From Marinobacterium halophilum (GTDB lineage Bacteria; Pseudomonadota; Gammaproteobacteria; Pseudomonadales; Balneatricaceae), in NCBI RefSeq assembly GCF_003014615.1, contig NZ_PYGI01000014.1:1-64000 (forward strand): a DNA stretch of 64,000 nucleotides, read 5' to 3'. The notes beneath the pieces were generated by a model that had not been told where the DNA came from, searched no databases, and saw only the letters and a program-made list of their open reading frames with translations. This document shows, one piece after another, positions 1 to 8,609 of the stretch; the stretch's first letter is position 1; each line of letters begins with the position of its first letter. Both the position numbers and the translations under genes were made by a program.

Positions 1-410
1 GATCCTCGGCGCTTTTTACCCTTGCGTGGCAGACGCTGCCGCCACTGGAGCCTTGCGATATGGCGATACAAGGTGGAGCAACTGATGGCGTTATCGGGCT
101 CCTCCAAGGTTATACGTCCTGCCACCTGCTCTGGACTAAAGCCCATTGCCAATAGATTCTTCAGCTGCTCTTGGTGCCTTGCATTAAAGCGTTCAGCTTT
201 GTTGGCAGCACGGCGCTTATCATATGCATGTATATCAGCTTCCGAGGCATCGTATGCCTCGCAGTCGGTTAACCGTTTCAATTCCCTTGAAATGGTCTTG
301 TTCGAACGTTTCAGCTCTCGACCAATGGCGCGGGCAGAGAAATCCAATTCATATAAGGCCTGAATCTGGTATCGTTCGTTGAGAGTCAGCTGGCCGTAAA
401 GGGTCCCCAT
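1..410 (-). CDS. IS30-family transposase, N-terminal part (cut by window edge)
   Basis: The reverse strand is open from an ATG at 410 to the first base of the window, giving 136 residues with no stop. The protein opens MGTLYGQLTLNERYQIQ and continues with SARAIGRELKRSNKTISREL, the N-terminal helix-turn-helix typical of IS30-family transposases. It is followed by a basic helical stretch and an SPEQVAGRI segment, also common in this family. The DDE catalytic domain would lie beyond position 1 and cannot be seen, so intactness is unknown. The gene would cut and paste its own insertion sequence. It borders the accessory secretion locus to its right, but no target duplication can be judged. Confidence 0.85.
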   Translation of the reverse strand, partial: MGTLYGQLTLNERYQIQALYELDFSARAIGRELKRSNKTISRELKRLTDCEAYDASEADIHAYDKRRAANKAERFNARHQEQLKNLLAMGFSPEQVAGRITLEEPDNAISCSTLYRHIARLQWRQRLPRKGKKRRG

Positions 411-510
411 GTGGCACCTGGTTGCTTGTGTGAGAGCTAGTCAGCCTACAGCCAGCCTGGCTCTCCTGTCTAAGTCCAAGTGTGTCGGTTATTCTGAGAA
501 TCTAGGGATC
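1..510 (-). mobile_element. IS30-family insertion sequence, one end
   Basis: The transposase start lies at 410, and about 100 bp of upstream non-coding DNA follow, as expected for the left end of an IS30-type element. A candidate terminal inverted repeat lies around 480-508 (reading GATTCTCAGAATAACCGACA on the reverse strand). The other end is outside the window, so the boundary is an estimate. Confidence 0.5.
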
Positions 511-752
511 AACGATCAGGGCTCGAATATGAGGTGTAGTTCGTGCATTCTTATAGTGGTTGCTCTGTGCTGATTGTTTGGCGATAACCAGCATCTCGAA
601 CTTAATCGGTGTGTACCCAGTCGGCGAAGTGACAAGACAAAAACCCAGCGCGGGTAAGGGGTCTGTCACGTCGGGCGAGCCCTATAATTTGACACCGTTG
701 TCAATTCACGGAACGCTCTAAGCGGTATCTTAGGAAGAGATCTGTACTCAAC
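411..752. other. Intergenic region between IS30 end and AraC-type gene
   Basis: This stretch holds the presumed IS end (to about 510) and the promoter region of the downstream regulator. A TATAAT hexamer at 683-688 could be a -10 element. It is directly followed by the inverted repeat TTGACA-CCGT-TGTCAA. No gene is supported here. Confidence 0.5.
689..704. promoter_or_regulatory. Inverted repeat overlapping presumed promoter of AraC-type gene
   Basis: TTGACA and TGTCAA are separated by CCGT, immediately downstream of a TATAAT hexamer. The position suits an operator near the transcription start, for instance autoregulation by the AraC-type protein; that role is inference. Confidence 0.35.
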
Positions 753-1736
753 ATGGCTTACATCACATTTTCCACCTCGAGCTATCCAGAAGCAGAGCGA
801 CTAGAGGCCTCTATGGATATTTATGCAGCTATGGCTAATATCGACGTATCTCTCCCCCACGGCAAAGTCCCTGAAATTGAAACCTGCATTCGTCTGCTAC
901 CCGGCATTTCCATTGCACTGATCAAGTCATCGCCACTCATTGTCAACCGTCGTATTCGGCAGATTCAGGATGGTAATGACGACTTCGCACTATTACTGAA
1001 CCCGGCCGGGCGTGCAGCCTGGCGATCCGAGCTGGACGGCGTTGGCGAGGTAGAGTGTCACCCAGGTGCCGGCTGTTTCAGCTTCAACGACCGGCCCGGT
1101 TCCATCGAGTTTCACGGCAACCGCACCTACATGCTCAATATTTGTTTTTCGCGTGCTTTGCTTGGCCCGCTGGTAAACGATCTTGAGAACGCCAGCAAAT
1201 CGCCACATCTGTCCAGAGAAACCTTCTCCTATTTGGCCCGGTGCGCGACTGATCTGGTTCGGGAACCAGGCCCAAAGGACCCAGACCTCATTGCCGAAAC
1301 TAACCAGCTGCTTGATCTCACGGCGCTGTCGGTTGGCGCACCGCGCGACATTGCAATTACCGCCCGCCATCGCGGGCTCAAGCAGGCTCGTCTGCGGGCA
1401 GTCAAAGCCGACTTGCGAATCACTGCGTTGCACGGGGATATTTCCCTTGCCTGGCTGGCAAAACGGCACGGCGTTTCGCCCGGTTATATTCGTGCCATGT
1501 TCGAACAGGAAGGCCGGAGCCTTACCGACTACGTATTGGGTTTGCGTCTGGACCGGGTTCACCAGTGTCTGAGAAGCCCGGCCTATGCCCACAAAAAAGT
1601 GGCAGACATCGTCTATGGTGCCGGCTTCAATAACCCGTCCTGGTTCTACCGGGCCTTCAAGCGCCGCTTTGGTCTGACGCCGGGCGATGTGCGCGAGCTT
1701 TCCGGTGCTCTGCAGCCTCTCGGTGCGCCTCTCTGA
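753..1736 (+). CDS. AraC-family transcriptional regulator
   Basis: This 327-residue protein has the AraC/XylS layout. The N-terminal two thirds form a ligand-sensing region resembling the AraC-binding-like domain (for example LLNPAGRA and GCFSFNDRPG around residues 80-115). A C-terminal double helix-turn-helix spans roughly residues 225-315 (ISLAWLAKRHGVSPGYIRAMF, then KVADIVYGAGFNNPSWFYRAFKRRFG). It likely activates a neighbouring promoter in response to a small effector, which cannot be named. It sits 110 bp upstream of the two-partner secretion genes on the same strand, so these are the obvious candidate targets. The best Shine-Dalgarno (AGGAAGAG) is about 13 nt from the ATG, so a slightly later start is possible. 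Confidence 0.85.
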   Translation: MAYITFSTSSYPEAERLEASMDIYAAMANIDVSLPHGKVPEIETCIRLLPGISIALIKSSPLIVNRRIRQIQDGNDDFALLLNPAGRAAWRSELDGVGEVECHPGAGCFSFNDRPGSIEFHGNRTYMLNICFSRALLGPLVNDLENASKSPHLSRETFSYLARCATDLVREPGPKDPDLIAETNQLLDLTALSVGAPRDIAITARHRGLKQARLRAVKADLRITALHGDISLAWLAKRHGVSPGYIRAMFEQEGRSLTDYVLGLRLDRVHQCLRSPAYAHKKVADIVYGAGFNNPSWFYRAFKRRFGLTPGDVRELSGALQPLGAPL

Positions 1737-1846
1737 CGGCGATCCCGATTCATTGTTGTGGCGCTGAGTGGAAGCCGCCCCAATAGCCCATTGCTATCCT
1801 CCTCCCTTTTGAATAACGCATCGCGTAACAGGGTATAGGAAGCATC

Positions 1847-3508
1847 GTGAAAAAACTTACCGCCGTATCCAACATGCAGGTCCTGTGTCTGCTTTCATGC
1901 GTTATAGCGGCACCGCTGCAGGCCTCAGAAACCGCCAGTAGTGTCCTCCGCGACCTTGAAACTCGACCGCTTGGTCTGCCGCCGGAGCCGCCGACTGATA
2001 CACCAGCTCTGACACCACTGCCAGTCACCGAACAGATTACCGATGGCCAGACCGTTGACATACTGGGTTTTCGTTTCATCGGTAACGCGGCATTCAGCGA
2101 CGAGCAGTTGGCGGCAGTACTCATCGATCTGCCTGGCCAAGCCCTTACATTGGCTCAATTACAGCAGGCTGCCGACCGTATCACGACCTGGTACCGCCAG
2201 AACGAGTGGCTGCTCGCTCGCGCGATTCTTCCACCACAGGAAATTGATGATGGCTATCTGACGATTCAAATTGTTGAAGGAAACTACGACCGTATTCAAC
2301 TGAACAATCAGAGTAAACTGCCCGACCGCGTGCTACAAAACGCTACCCGAGGTCTCAATACTGGTGATGGTGTGCGAACTGGCGCACTTGAAAATGCTCT
2401 AATGGGGCTTGATTCACTTCCTGGTAGCCAAATCAACTCGCGCCTATCTCGAGGTGATGCCGTCGGCACTAGTGCGTTGGACATCGACGTCAGTGACCTG
2501 GCTGCACTCACCGGCCAGCTGACACTCGATAACTATGGCAACACTTATAACGGTGAATACCGGCTAACCGGTGGCCTCGCTATTGCCAATCCATTCGGGA
2601 TGGGTGACAGCCTTCAACTACAGGCACTGGTCTCTGACGGCGACCAGCAGTATCTGAATACCCAGTATGATCTGCCTGTAGGCCCGTGGAATACCCGCAT
2701 AGGCGCAAGCCTGTCATGGCTGGAATACGAATTGGGCAAAGACTTCGACAGTCTGAATGCCAAGGGCAAGGCCGCCACCGGCAGTGTGTTTGTCAGTCAG
2801 GACTGGTGGCAGCAACGCAGCTGGGGTGTATCCAGCCGGATCGAATGGCGCTACCGCGACCTTGAAGATCAGCAGCTTGGCCTGGCCAGTGAGAAGACCC
2901 TGAGCAGCGCAACCCTCGATCTGGTTAACGGCTACTGGCGTGATGCTCTGTTCGGGGGCAGCGCCAATAGCTATCGCTTGAGCTGGACTCACGGCAAGCT
3001 GTCGATGGATAGTCCCTACGCCGTTGCTTCGGACTTCTATGGCACTGAAGGCCACTACAACAAGGCCAACCTGGCTTTACTGCGCCAGCAGCGGTTGACG
3101 CCGCGGCTCACCCTTAACATGAACCTGCGCGGACAGCTGGCCGATGGCAACCTGGATGCCGTCGAAAAAATGAGTCTCGGTGGCGCCTACGGTATCCGCG
3201 CCTTCCCGCAGGGCGAAGCATCGGGTGACGAAGGCTGGCTGGCCAGCGCCGAGCTGCGTTACGCGTTGAGTAGCCAGTGGCAGCTGGGTGCGTTCCTTGA
3301 GGCGGGTGGAATCACCTACAACAAGACCCCGCTGCCGATTGGTGACCGCCAGCGCAACCTCAAGGGCGCGGGAGTCTCGGCCTACTGGCAGCCGCACCGT
3401 CAATGGCAGTTCAGCGCCACCGCAGCAACCTCGCTAGATAACGAAGAAGCCGTCAGCGACAAGCCAGAAGATGTTTACCTCTGGGGGCAAGTGCAATGGA
3501 TGTTTTAA
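1847..3508 (+). CDS. TpsB outer-membrane transporter (ShlB/FhaC/HecB family)
   Basis: The 553-residue protein is a two-partner secretion pore (type Vb) that exports its TpsA partner across the outer membrane. The GTG start is preceded by AGGAAG. A signal peptide (residues 1-26, ending in PLQASE) is followed by a POTRA region (about 70-150, with FRFIGNAAFSDEQL and an IQIVEGNYDRI strand) and a long beta-barrel part rich in alternating aromatic/glycine strands. The conserved lid motif of TpsB/BamA proteins appears as GAYGIRAFPQGEASGDEGW near residue 447. The final residues WGQVQWMF end in phenylalanine, as for outer-membrane barrels. It lies 62 bp upstream of its presumed substrate gene and is probably co-transcribed with it. 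Confidence 0.93.
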   Translation: MKKLTAVSNMQVLCLLSCVIAAPLQASETASSVLRDLETRPLGLPPEPPTDTPALTPLPVTEQITDGQTVDILGFRFIGNAAFSDEQLAAVLIDLPGQALTLAQLQQAADRITTWYRQNEWLLARAILPPQEIDDGYLTIQIVEGNYDRIQLNNQSKLPDRVLQNATRGLNTGDGVRTGALENALMGLDSLPGSQINSRLSRGDAVGTSALDIDVSDLAALTGQLTLDNYGNTYNGEYRLTGGLAIANPFGMGDSLQLQALVSDGDQQYLNTQYDLPVGPWNTRIGASLSWLEYELGKDFDSLNAKGKAATGSVFVSQDWWQQRSWGVSSRIEWRYRDLEDQQLGLASEKTLSSATLDLVNGYWRDALFGGSANSYRLSWTHGKLSMDSPYAVASDFYGTEGHYNKANLALLRQQRLTPRLTLNMNLRGQLADGNLDAVEKMSLGGAYGIRAFPQGEASGDEGWLASAELRYALSSQWQLGAFLEAGGITYNKTPLPIGDRQRNLKGAGVSAYWQPHRQWQFSATAATSLDNEEAVSDKPEDVYLWGQVQWMF

Positions 3509-3570
3509 GCCCCTTGCACCTCTGAATCTCAGCATTAGCCCTTTGCGTTTACCGTCAGTCAGGAACGTCT

Positions 3571-6500
3571 ATGAACCGAACAGACCCCAACTTCACCCCC
3601 ACCGCGCTGGCCATCGCCATCAGTCTGGTCACCGCCCAATTGCACGCCGCAGACCTGCCCACCGGTGGCAATATCGTCGGCGGCTCCGGCAGCATTAACC
3701 AAAACGGTAACAGCCTGAATGTCCAGCAGAACAGCGACAAGCTGATCACCAATTGGAACAGCTTTGATATTGGCGCGGGCAATACGGTGAACTTCCACCA
3801 GCCGGGCAAGAGCTCGGTGGCGTTGAACCGCGTTATCGGGGAAGACGCTTCGGCGATCTACGGCAACCTCAATGCCAACGGCAGGGTGTTTCTGGTCAAC
3901 CCCAATGGCGTGTTATTTGGTCAGGGCGCGGCGGTCAACGTCGGTGCGCTGGTGGTCTCGACCTTGAGTATCAGTGATGAAGACTTTAACAACGGCAATT
4001 ACCAGTTCAACGGTGACGGCAACAATGCCGCCGTGATCAACCGCGGTAGCATCAAGGCCGACAACGGCACCGTTGTCCTGCTCGGTGGGCAGGTCAGTAA
4101 CCAGGGGATCATTCAGGCCAACCAAGGTACGGTGGCGCTGGCGGCGGGTGACCAGATCACGCTGGATTTTGCGGGCGATGGCCTGCTCAACGTCACCGTG
4201 GATGAAAGCACCCTTGATGCACTGGTCGAGAACCATCAACTGATCCGCGTCAACGGCGGCCAGGTAGTGATGACCGCCAACGCCACCGATGCCCTACTGC
4301 AAACCGTGGTCAACAACACCGGCATCGTCGAGGCGCAAACGCTGGACAACCAGAGCGGCACCATTGTGCTCAAGGGCGGTTTTAACGGCGGTACCGTCAA
4401 TGTCGCCGGCACGCTGGATGCTTCTGCCCTCGAATCCGGCGACGGCGGCTTTATCGACACCTCCGGCGCCCACGTAAAGATTGCCGATGGCACACGGGTC
4501 ACCACCAAAGCCAACAACGGCGCCACCGGTGAATGGCTGATCGACCCCACTGATTTTTACGTTACCAACAGCAATGACCCGAAAACCGACAGCGGCATTG
4601 GTGCTGCAACCCTTAGCGCCAACCTGGAAGACAGCAACATTTCCCTGGCGACCATTGACGGCGGAACCGACGCTGGCGATATTCACGTTGATGCTGCTGT
4701 GAACTGGAATGCCGATACCACCCTTAGCCTAAAGGCCCATAACGACATCCACATTAACCAAGACATCACCGCCACCGGCACTAACGCAGGACTAGTGCTG
4801 AACACGGGGGCGGGCAAAGATTATGCCATTGCCTCCGGCGCTTCGGTCACCCTATCGGGCAGTAACGCAGCGCTTAATATCAACGGTACCGATTATACCC
4901 TGATCCATGATATGGCGGCGTTGGACGCTATTGACACCACCGGGCTTGGCGGTGCCTATGCTCTGTCCAAAGACCTAGATGCTTCAGGCACCATCTACGA
5001 CCACGCCCTGGTGGGAGTAGATGGTACCAACGCCTTCGCTGGGACCTTCGCGGGGCTAGGTCATACCATCAGCGACCTAACCATTGAGAACACCGCCGCG
5101 ACCACCGAATACTGGGGCCTTTTCGGGTATAACAAAGGTACAATCAGGGACCTCGGGCTCCAAGGTGGAAGTGTAACAGTAACCAGCGCTAGTGGCGTGA
5201 TCCAAGCGGGAAGCCTAGCGGGATACAGCTCTAATGGAACCATCTACAACGCCTACGCAACCGGAAACGTCCAAGCGACGAGCACCTCAAGAAACGCCTA
5301 CGTGGGCGGACTCATCGGAACCAACCTTTACAGCACCATCTCCAATTCCTACGCAACCGGAGAGGCAACGGCCACCGGTATAAGCAGAACTTACGCGGGC
5401 GGACTCATCGGGGACAGCATTTCGGGCACCATTTCTGACGCCTACGCAACCGGAAACGTCCAAGCGACGAGCACCTCAAGCAGCACTTACGCGGGCGGAC
5501 TCGTCGGGAGCAACTCCCACAGCGCCATCTCCAACACTTACGCAACCGGAAACGCCTCGGCGACATCCACCTCTAGCGACGTTTACGCGGGTGGACTCAC
5601 CGGGAGCAACAACTCAGGAACAATCATTAACGCCTATGCAACCGGAGCTGTCTCAGCAAAAAGCACTAACGGGAACGCTTACGCAGGCGGCCTCGCGGGA
5701 GAAACCCTCTTCAGCCCCATCACCAGCGCCTATGCAAACGGAACGGTAATCGCCGAATCCAGCACCGGAGGGAACACTTACGCAGGCGGCCTAGCAGGCT
5801 ACAACAATAGTGGTAACATCACCAAGGCCTACGCAACTGGAAACGCCTCGGCAAAGAACACCGAAGGGCGCGCTCATGCGGGCGGCCTCGTGGGTGTAAA
5901 CAGCGGCACTATCAGCAACACCTATGCCGTTGGGATGGTTATAGCGGCGGGCAATAATCCTTACGCGGGTGGTCTGTTAGGCGAAAATAGCGGTCCCGGC
6001 ACCTCTACTGCCTCGTACTGGAATACAGAGACCTCTGGGCTGACAGTTAGCGTTGGTAAAGGGACTCCGCCATCGGGCGTGTCAGGCCTGACCACCGAGC
6101 AGATGAAGAATGCGGCCAGTTTTGCGGACTGGGATATGGATGCACAAGGTGGTACTGGCACGGGCTGGCGTATCTACGAGGGCCATACCGCCCCACTGCT
6201 GCGTCACTTTTTGACCGCCCTTGAAGTCACCGGTGACAGCACCAGCACCTACAACGGCACCGAACAGACCGGCACGTGGAGCGCCACTGGCGAATACGAC
6301 GCCAACCACATCTTTGGCCAAGTCAGCGGCGGCGGACGCAACGCGGGCAACTACGCCATCGACATGGGCGGCCTTTACTCTAATCAGCAAGGCTATGACC
6401 TGATCACCACCAACGGCACCCTGACCATCAACAAGGCCCAGGCTACCGTCACCGCCAACAGCGACACCACCATCTATAATGGCACCGAGCAGAGCGTCAG

Positions 6501-8223
6501 CGGCTTTACTGTCGACGGGCTGGTTAATGGCGAGGATGCCAGTGTGCTCAGTGGCGTCAGCACCAGCGGCGGCAAGGGCACCAATGCCGGTAGCTATGTG
6601 CTCACGGTTGGCGGCGGTAGCAGTGATAACTATGAACTGAGCTTTGTCGATGGCGCCCTGACCATCAACAAGGCCCAGGCCACGGTCACCGCCAACAGCG
6701 ACACCACAACCTACAACGGCACCGAGCAGAGCGGCAGCGGCTTTACCGCCACAGGGCTAGTAAACGGCGAGACTGAAAGTGTGCTCACCGGTGTCACCAC
6801 CAGCGGTGGTGGACGCAACGCCGGCAGCTATGTACTGACCGCCAGCGGCAGCGACGGCAACTACGCACTGACCTTTGTCGATGGCACGCTAACCATTAAC
6901 AAAGCCCAAGCTACTGTAACGGCCAACAGCGACACCAGCACCTATAACGGCATCGAGCAGAGCGTCAGCGGCTTTACTGTCGACGGGCTGGTTAATGGTG
7001 AGGATGCCAGTGTGCTCAGCGGCGTTACCACCAGCGGCGGCAAGGGTACCAATGCCGGTAGCTATGTGCTTACGGTAGGCGGCGATAGCAGCGATAACTA
7101 CGAACTCACCTTTGTTGATGGCACCCTGACCATCAACAAGGCCCAGGCTACCGTCACCGCCAACAGCGACACCACCATCTATAATGGCACCGAGCAGAGC
7201 GTCAGCGGCTTTACTGTCGACGGGCTGGTTAATGGCGAGGATGCCAGTGTGCTCAGTGGCGTCAGCACCAGCGGCGGCAAGGGCACCAATGCCGGTAGCT
7301 ATGTGCTCACGGTTGGCGGCGGTAGCAGTGATAACTATGAACTGAGCTTTGTCGATGGCGCCCTGACCATCAACAAGGCCCAGGCCACGGTGACAGTCAA
7401 CAGCGACACCACCACCTACAACGGCACCGAGCAGAGCGGCAGCGGTTTTACCGCCACAGGGCTAGTAAACGGCGAGACTGAAAGTGTGCTCACCGGTGTC
7501 ACCACCAGCGGTGGCGGGCGCAACGCCGGTACCTATAAGCTGACCGCCAGCGGCAGCGACGGCAACTACGCACTGACCTTTGTCGATGGCACGCTAACCA
7601 TTAACAAAGCCCAAGCTACTGTAACGGCCAACAGCGGCACCACCACCTATAACGGTACCGAACAGAGCGGCAGCGGCTTTACCGTCGATGGGCTGGTCAA
7701 CGGTGAAGACAAAAGCGTGCTGACCGGGGTGACCACCAGCGGTGGTAAGGGCACCAACGCGGGCAGCTACGTATTGACCGCCAGTGGCTCCGATGGCAAT
7801 TACGAGTTGACCTTCGTCGACGGCTCTCTGACCATCGAGCGCAAAACCATCACCGCGGATGTTCAGGCCCAGGACAAGCAGTTTGACGGTATGCTGACTG
7901 CGGTGTTGGAAGGTGTGCTGAACGGCACCATCAGTGGCGACGATGTGGCGCTGCAGCTCAGTGGCCTGTTCGCCAGCCTGACGCCGGGCGAGAACCGCGT
8001 GCTGGTCGATGCTTCACTGGCCGGCGCTGACGCAGGCAACTACGACCTGGTCGCCCCGGACTCGGTTACCGCCAGCCTGCTGGGCTTTGTTCAAACCGAT
8101 GATTATCAGTCAGCTATCGTCAGCCAGCCATCGGAACAACGTAGGCTGAGTGCACCGACCTACGGTGGCTACGTGCTCAAGATTGATGATGACGCCCTGG
8201 GTCTTTCGAACTCTGGACAGTAA
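3571..8223 (+). CDS. TpsA filamentous-haemagglutinin-like secreted protein with GLUG and MBG/YDG-like repeats
   Basis: The 1550-residue protein is a two-partner secretion exoprotein, probably an adhesin displayed on or released from the cell surface. A signal peptide ends near residue 27 (AQLHAADLP). The TPS export domain follows (about 28-270), with GNIVGGSG, FDIGAGNTVNFHQPG and NPNGVLFGQG, the hallmarks recognised by TpsB POTRA domains. Residues of about 540-820 carry GLUG-type repeats of the form YATGNASA...YAGGLVGSNS. Residues of about 880-1425 carry seven MBG-like repeats; six begin NKAQATVT and share YNGTEQS. A YDG-like domain (KTITADVQAQDKQFDG) precedes a short tail. No C-terminal toxin or anchor is recognised. 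Repeats of this kind change readily by recombination. Confidence 0.92.
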   Translation: MNRTDPNFTPTALAIAISLVTAQLHAADLPTGGNIVGGSGSINQNGNSLNVQQNSDKLITNWNSFDIGAGNTVNFHQPGKSSVALNRVIGEDASAIYGNLNANGRVFLVNPNGVLFGQGAAVNVGALVVSTLSISDEDFNNGNYQFNGDGNNAAVINRGSIKADNGTVVLLGGQVSNQGIIQANQGTVALAAGDQITLDFAGDGLLNVTVDESTLDALVENHQLIRVNGGQVVMTANATDALLQTVVNNTGIVEAQTLDNQSGTIVLKGGFNGGTVNVAGTLDASALESGDGGFIDTSGAHVKIADGTRVTTKANNGATGEWLIDPTDFYVTNSNDPKTDSGIGAATLSANLEDSNISLATIDGGTDAGDIHVDAAVNWNADTTLSLKAHNDIHINQDITATGTNAGLVLNTGAGKDYAIASGASVTLSGSNAALNINGTDYTLIHDMAALDAIDTTGLGGAYALSKDLDASGTIYDHALVGVDGTNAFAGTFAGLGHTISDLTIENTAATTEYWGLFGYNKGTIRDLGLQGGSVTVTSASGVIQAGSLAGYSSNGTIYNAYATGNVQATSTSRNAYVGGLIGTNLYSTISNSYATGEATATGISRTYAGGLIGDSISGTISDAYATGNVQATSTSSSTYAGGLVGSNSHSAISNTYATGNASATSTSSDVYAGGLTGSNNSGTIINAYATGAVSAKSTNGNAYAGGLAGETLFSPITSAYANGTVIAESSTGGNTYAGGLAGYNNSGNITKAYATGNASAKNTEGRAHAGGLVGVNSGTISNTYAVGMVIAAGNNPYAGGLLGENSGPGTSTASYWNTETSGLTVSVGKGTPPSGVSGLTTEQMKNAASFADWDMDAQGGTGTGWRIYEGHTAPLLRHFLTALEVTGDSTSTYNGTEQTGTWSATGEYDANHIFGQVSGGGRNAGNYAIDMGGLYSNQQGYDLITTNGTLTINKAQATVTANSDTTIYNGTEQSVSGFTVDGLVNGEDASVLSGVSTSGGKGTNAGSYVLTVGGGSSDNYELSFVDGALTINKAQATVTANSDTTTYNGTEQSGSGFTATGLVNGETESVLTGVTTSGGGRNAGSYVLTASGSDGNYALTFVDGTLTINKAQATVTANSDTSTYNGIEQSVSGFTVDGLVNGEDASVLSGVTTSGGKGTNAGSYVLTVGGDSSDNYELTFVDGTLTINKAQATVTANSDTTIYNGTEQSVSGFTVDGLVNGEDASVLSGVSTSGGKGTNAGSYVLTVGGGSSDNYELSFVDGALTINKAQATVTVNSDTTTYNGTEQSGSGFTATGLVNGETESVLTGVTTSGGGRNAGTYKLTASGSDGNYALTFVDGTLTINKAQATVTANSGTTTYNGTEQSGSGFTVDGLVNGEDKSVLTGVTTSGGKGTNAGSYVLTASGSDGNYELTFVDGSLTIERKTITADVQAQDKQFDGMLTAVLEGVLNGTISGDDVALQLSGLFASLTPGENRVLVDASLAGADAGNYDLVAPDSVTASLLGFVQTDDYQSAIVSQPSEQRRLSAPTYGGYVLKIDDDALGLSNSGQ
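5249..5480 (+). repeat. 43-bp exact direct repeat in GLUG region
   Basis: Bases 5249-5291 recur exactly at 5438-5480, offset 189 bp (63 codons). The copies code for the same segment of two GLUG repeats. Confidence 0.85.
6415..7391 (+). repeat. 272-bp exact duplication within MBG repeats
   Basis: Bases 6415-6686 are identical to 7120-7391, with an offset of 705 bp (235 codons, three MBG-like units). Adjacent units diverge clearly, so this looks like a recent duplication or gene conversion rather than slow drift. Confidence 0.88.
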
Positions 8224-8230
8224 CCTGCAA

Positions 8231-8260
8231 GGGTATCGGCCCAAGGACGGACCGATACCC
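8231..8260 (+). terminator. Hairpin after tpsA
   Basis: A 9-bp perfect stem (GGGTATCGG / CCGATACCC, 12-nt loop) lies 8 bp after the stop codon. No U-tract follows, so termination efficiency is uncertain. Confidence 0.5.
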
Positions 8261-8609
8261 GCTGTGTACCCTTTCGGTAAAAATTGTCCAAATTCCCGCC
8301 AACTTTAAGTTTCACAGTGCCACACAGGCAAGAACCCAAGTTCAGTCATTGAACACCCAATCTTCTGCGGTCTATCATAAAGCCTGTCGCAAGGGTCAAT
8401 CGTAACACCGTGCCGATCATAATGGCTTTGGCAACGCAACAGCAACGAAAACAGAAACGGCTCGCTGCGCCAATATCTACCAATGGGCACGAATTTATCT
8501 CTGGAGTCTGCCAGGGGTGTCTTGATGAAATTCACGCTTTCTGACTAATCGGCTGCGTCAGCCTTGAGGCTGGGAATTCCCCGTGAAGGCGCTTATTTCT
8601 AGCATTTCC
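8261..8609. other. Intergenic region without recognisable gene
   Basis: About 350 bp between tpsA and the LysR gene. A 76-codon reverse-strand reading frame exists (8305-8535) but has no family resemblance. Nothing else is supported. Confidence 0.5.

Noticed and set aside
5200-7845. Repeats in tpsA as a CRISPR array
   Set aside because: They are in-frame protein repeats (GLUG, about 35 residues; MBG-like, about 78 residues), not short palindromic repeats with unique spacers.
8305-8535. 76-codon reverse-strand reading frame between tpsA and the LysR gene
   Set aside because: No family resemblance, poor start context and biased residue use. I see no support for a gene.
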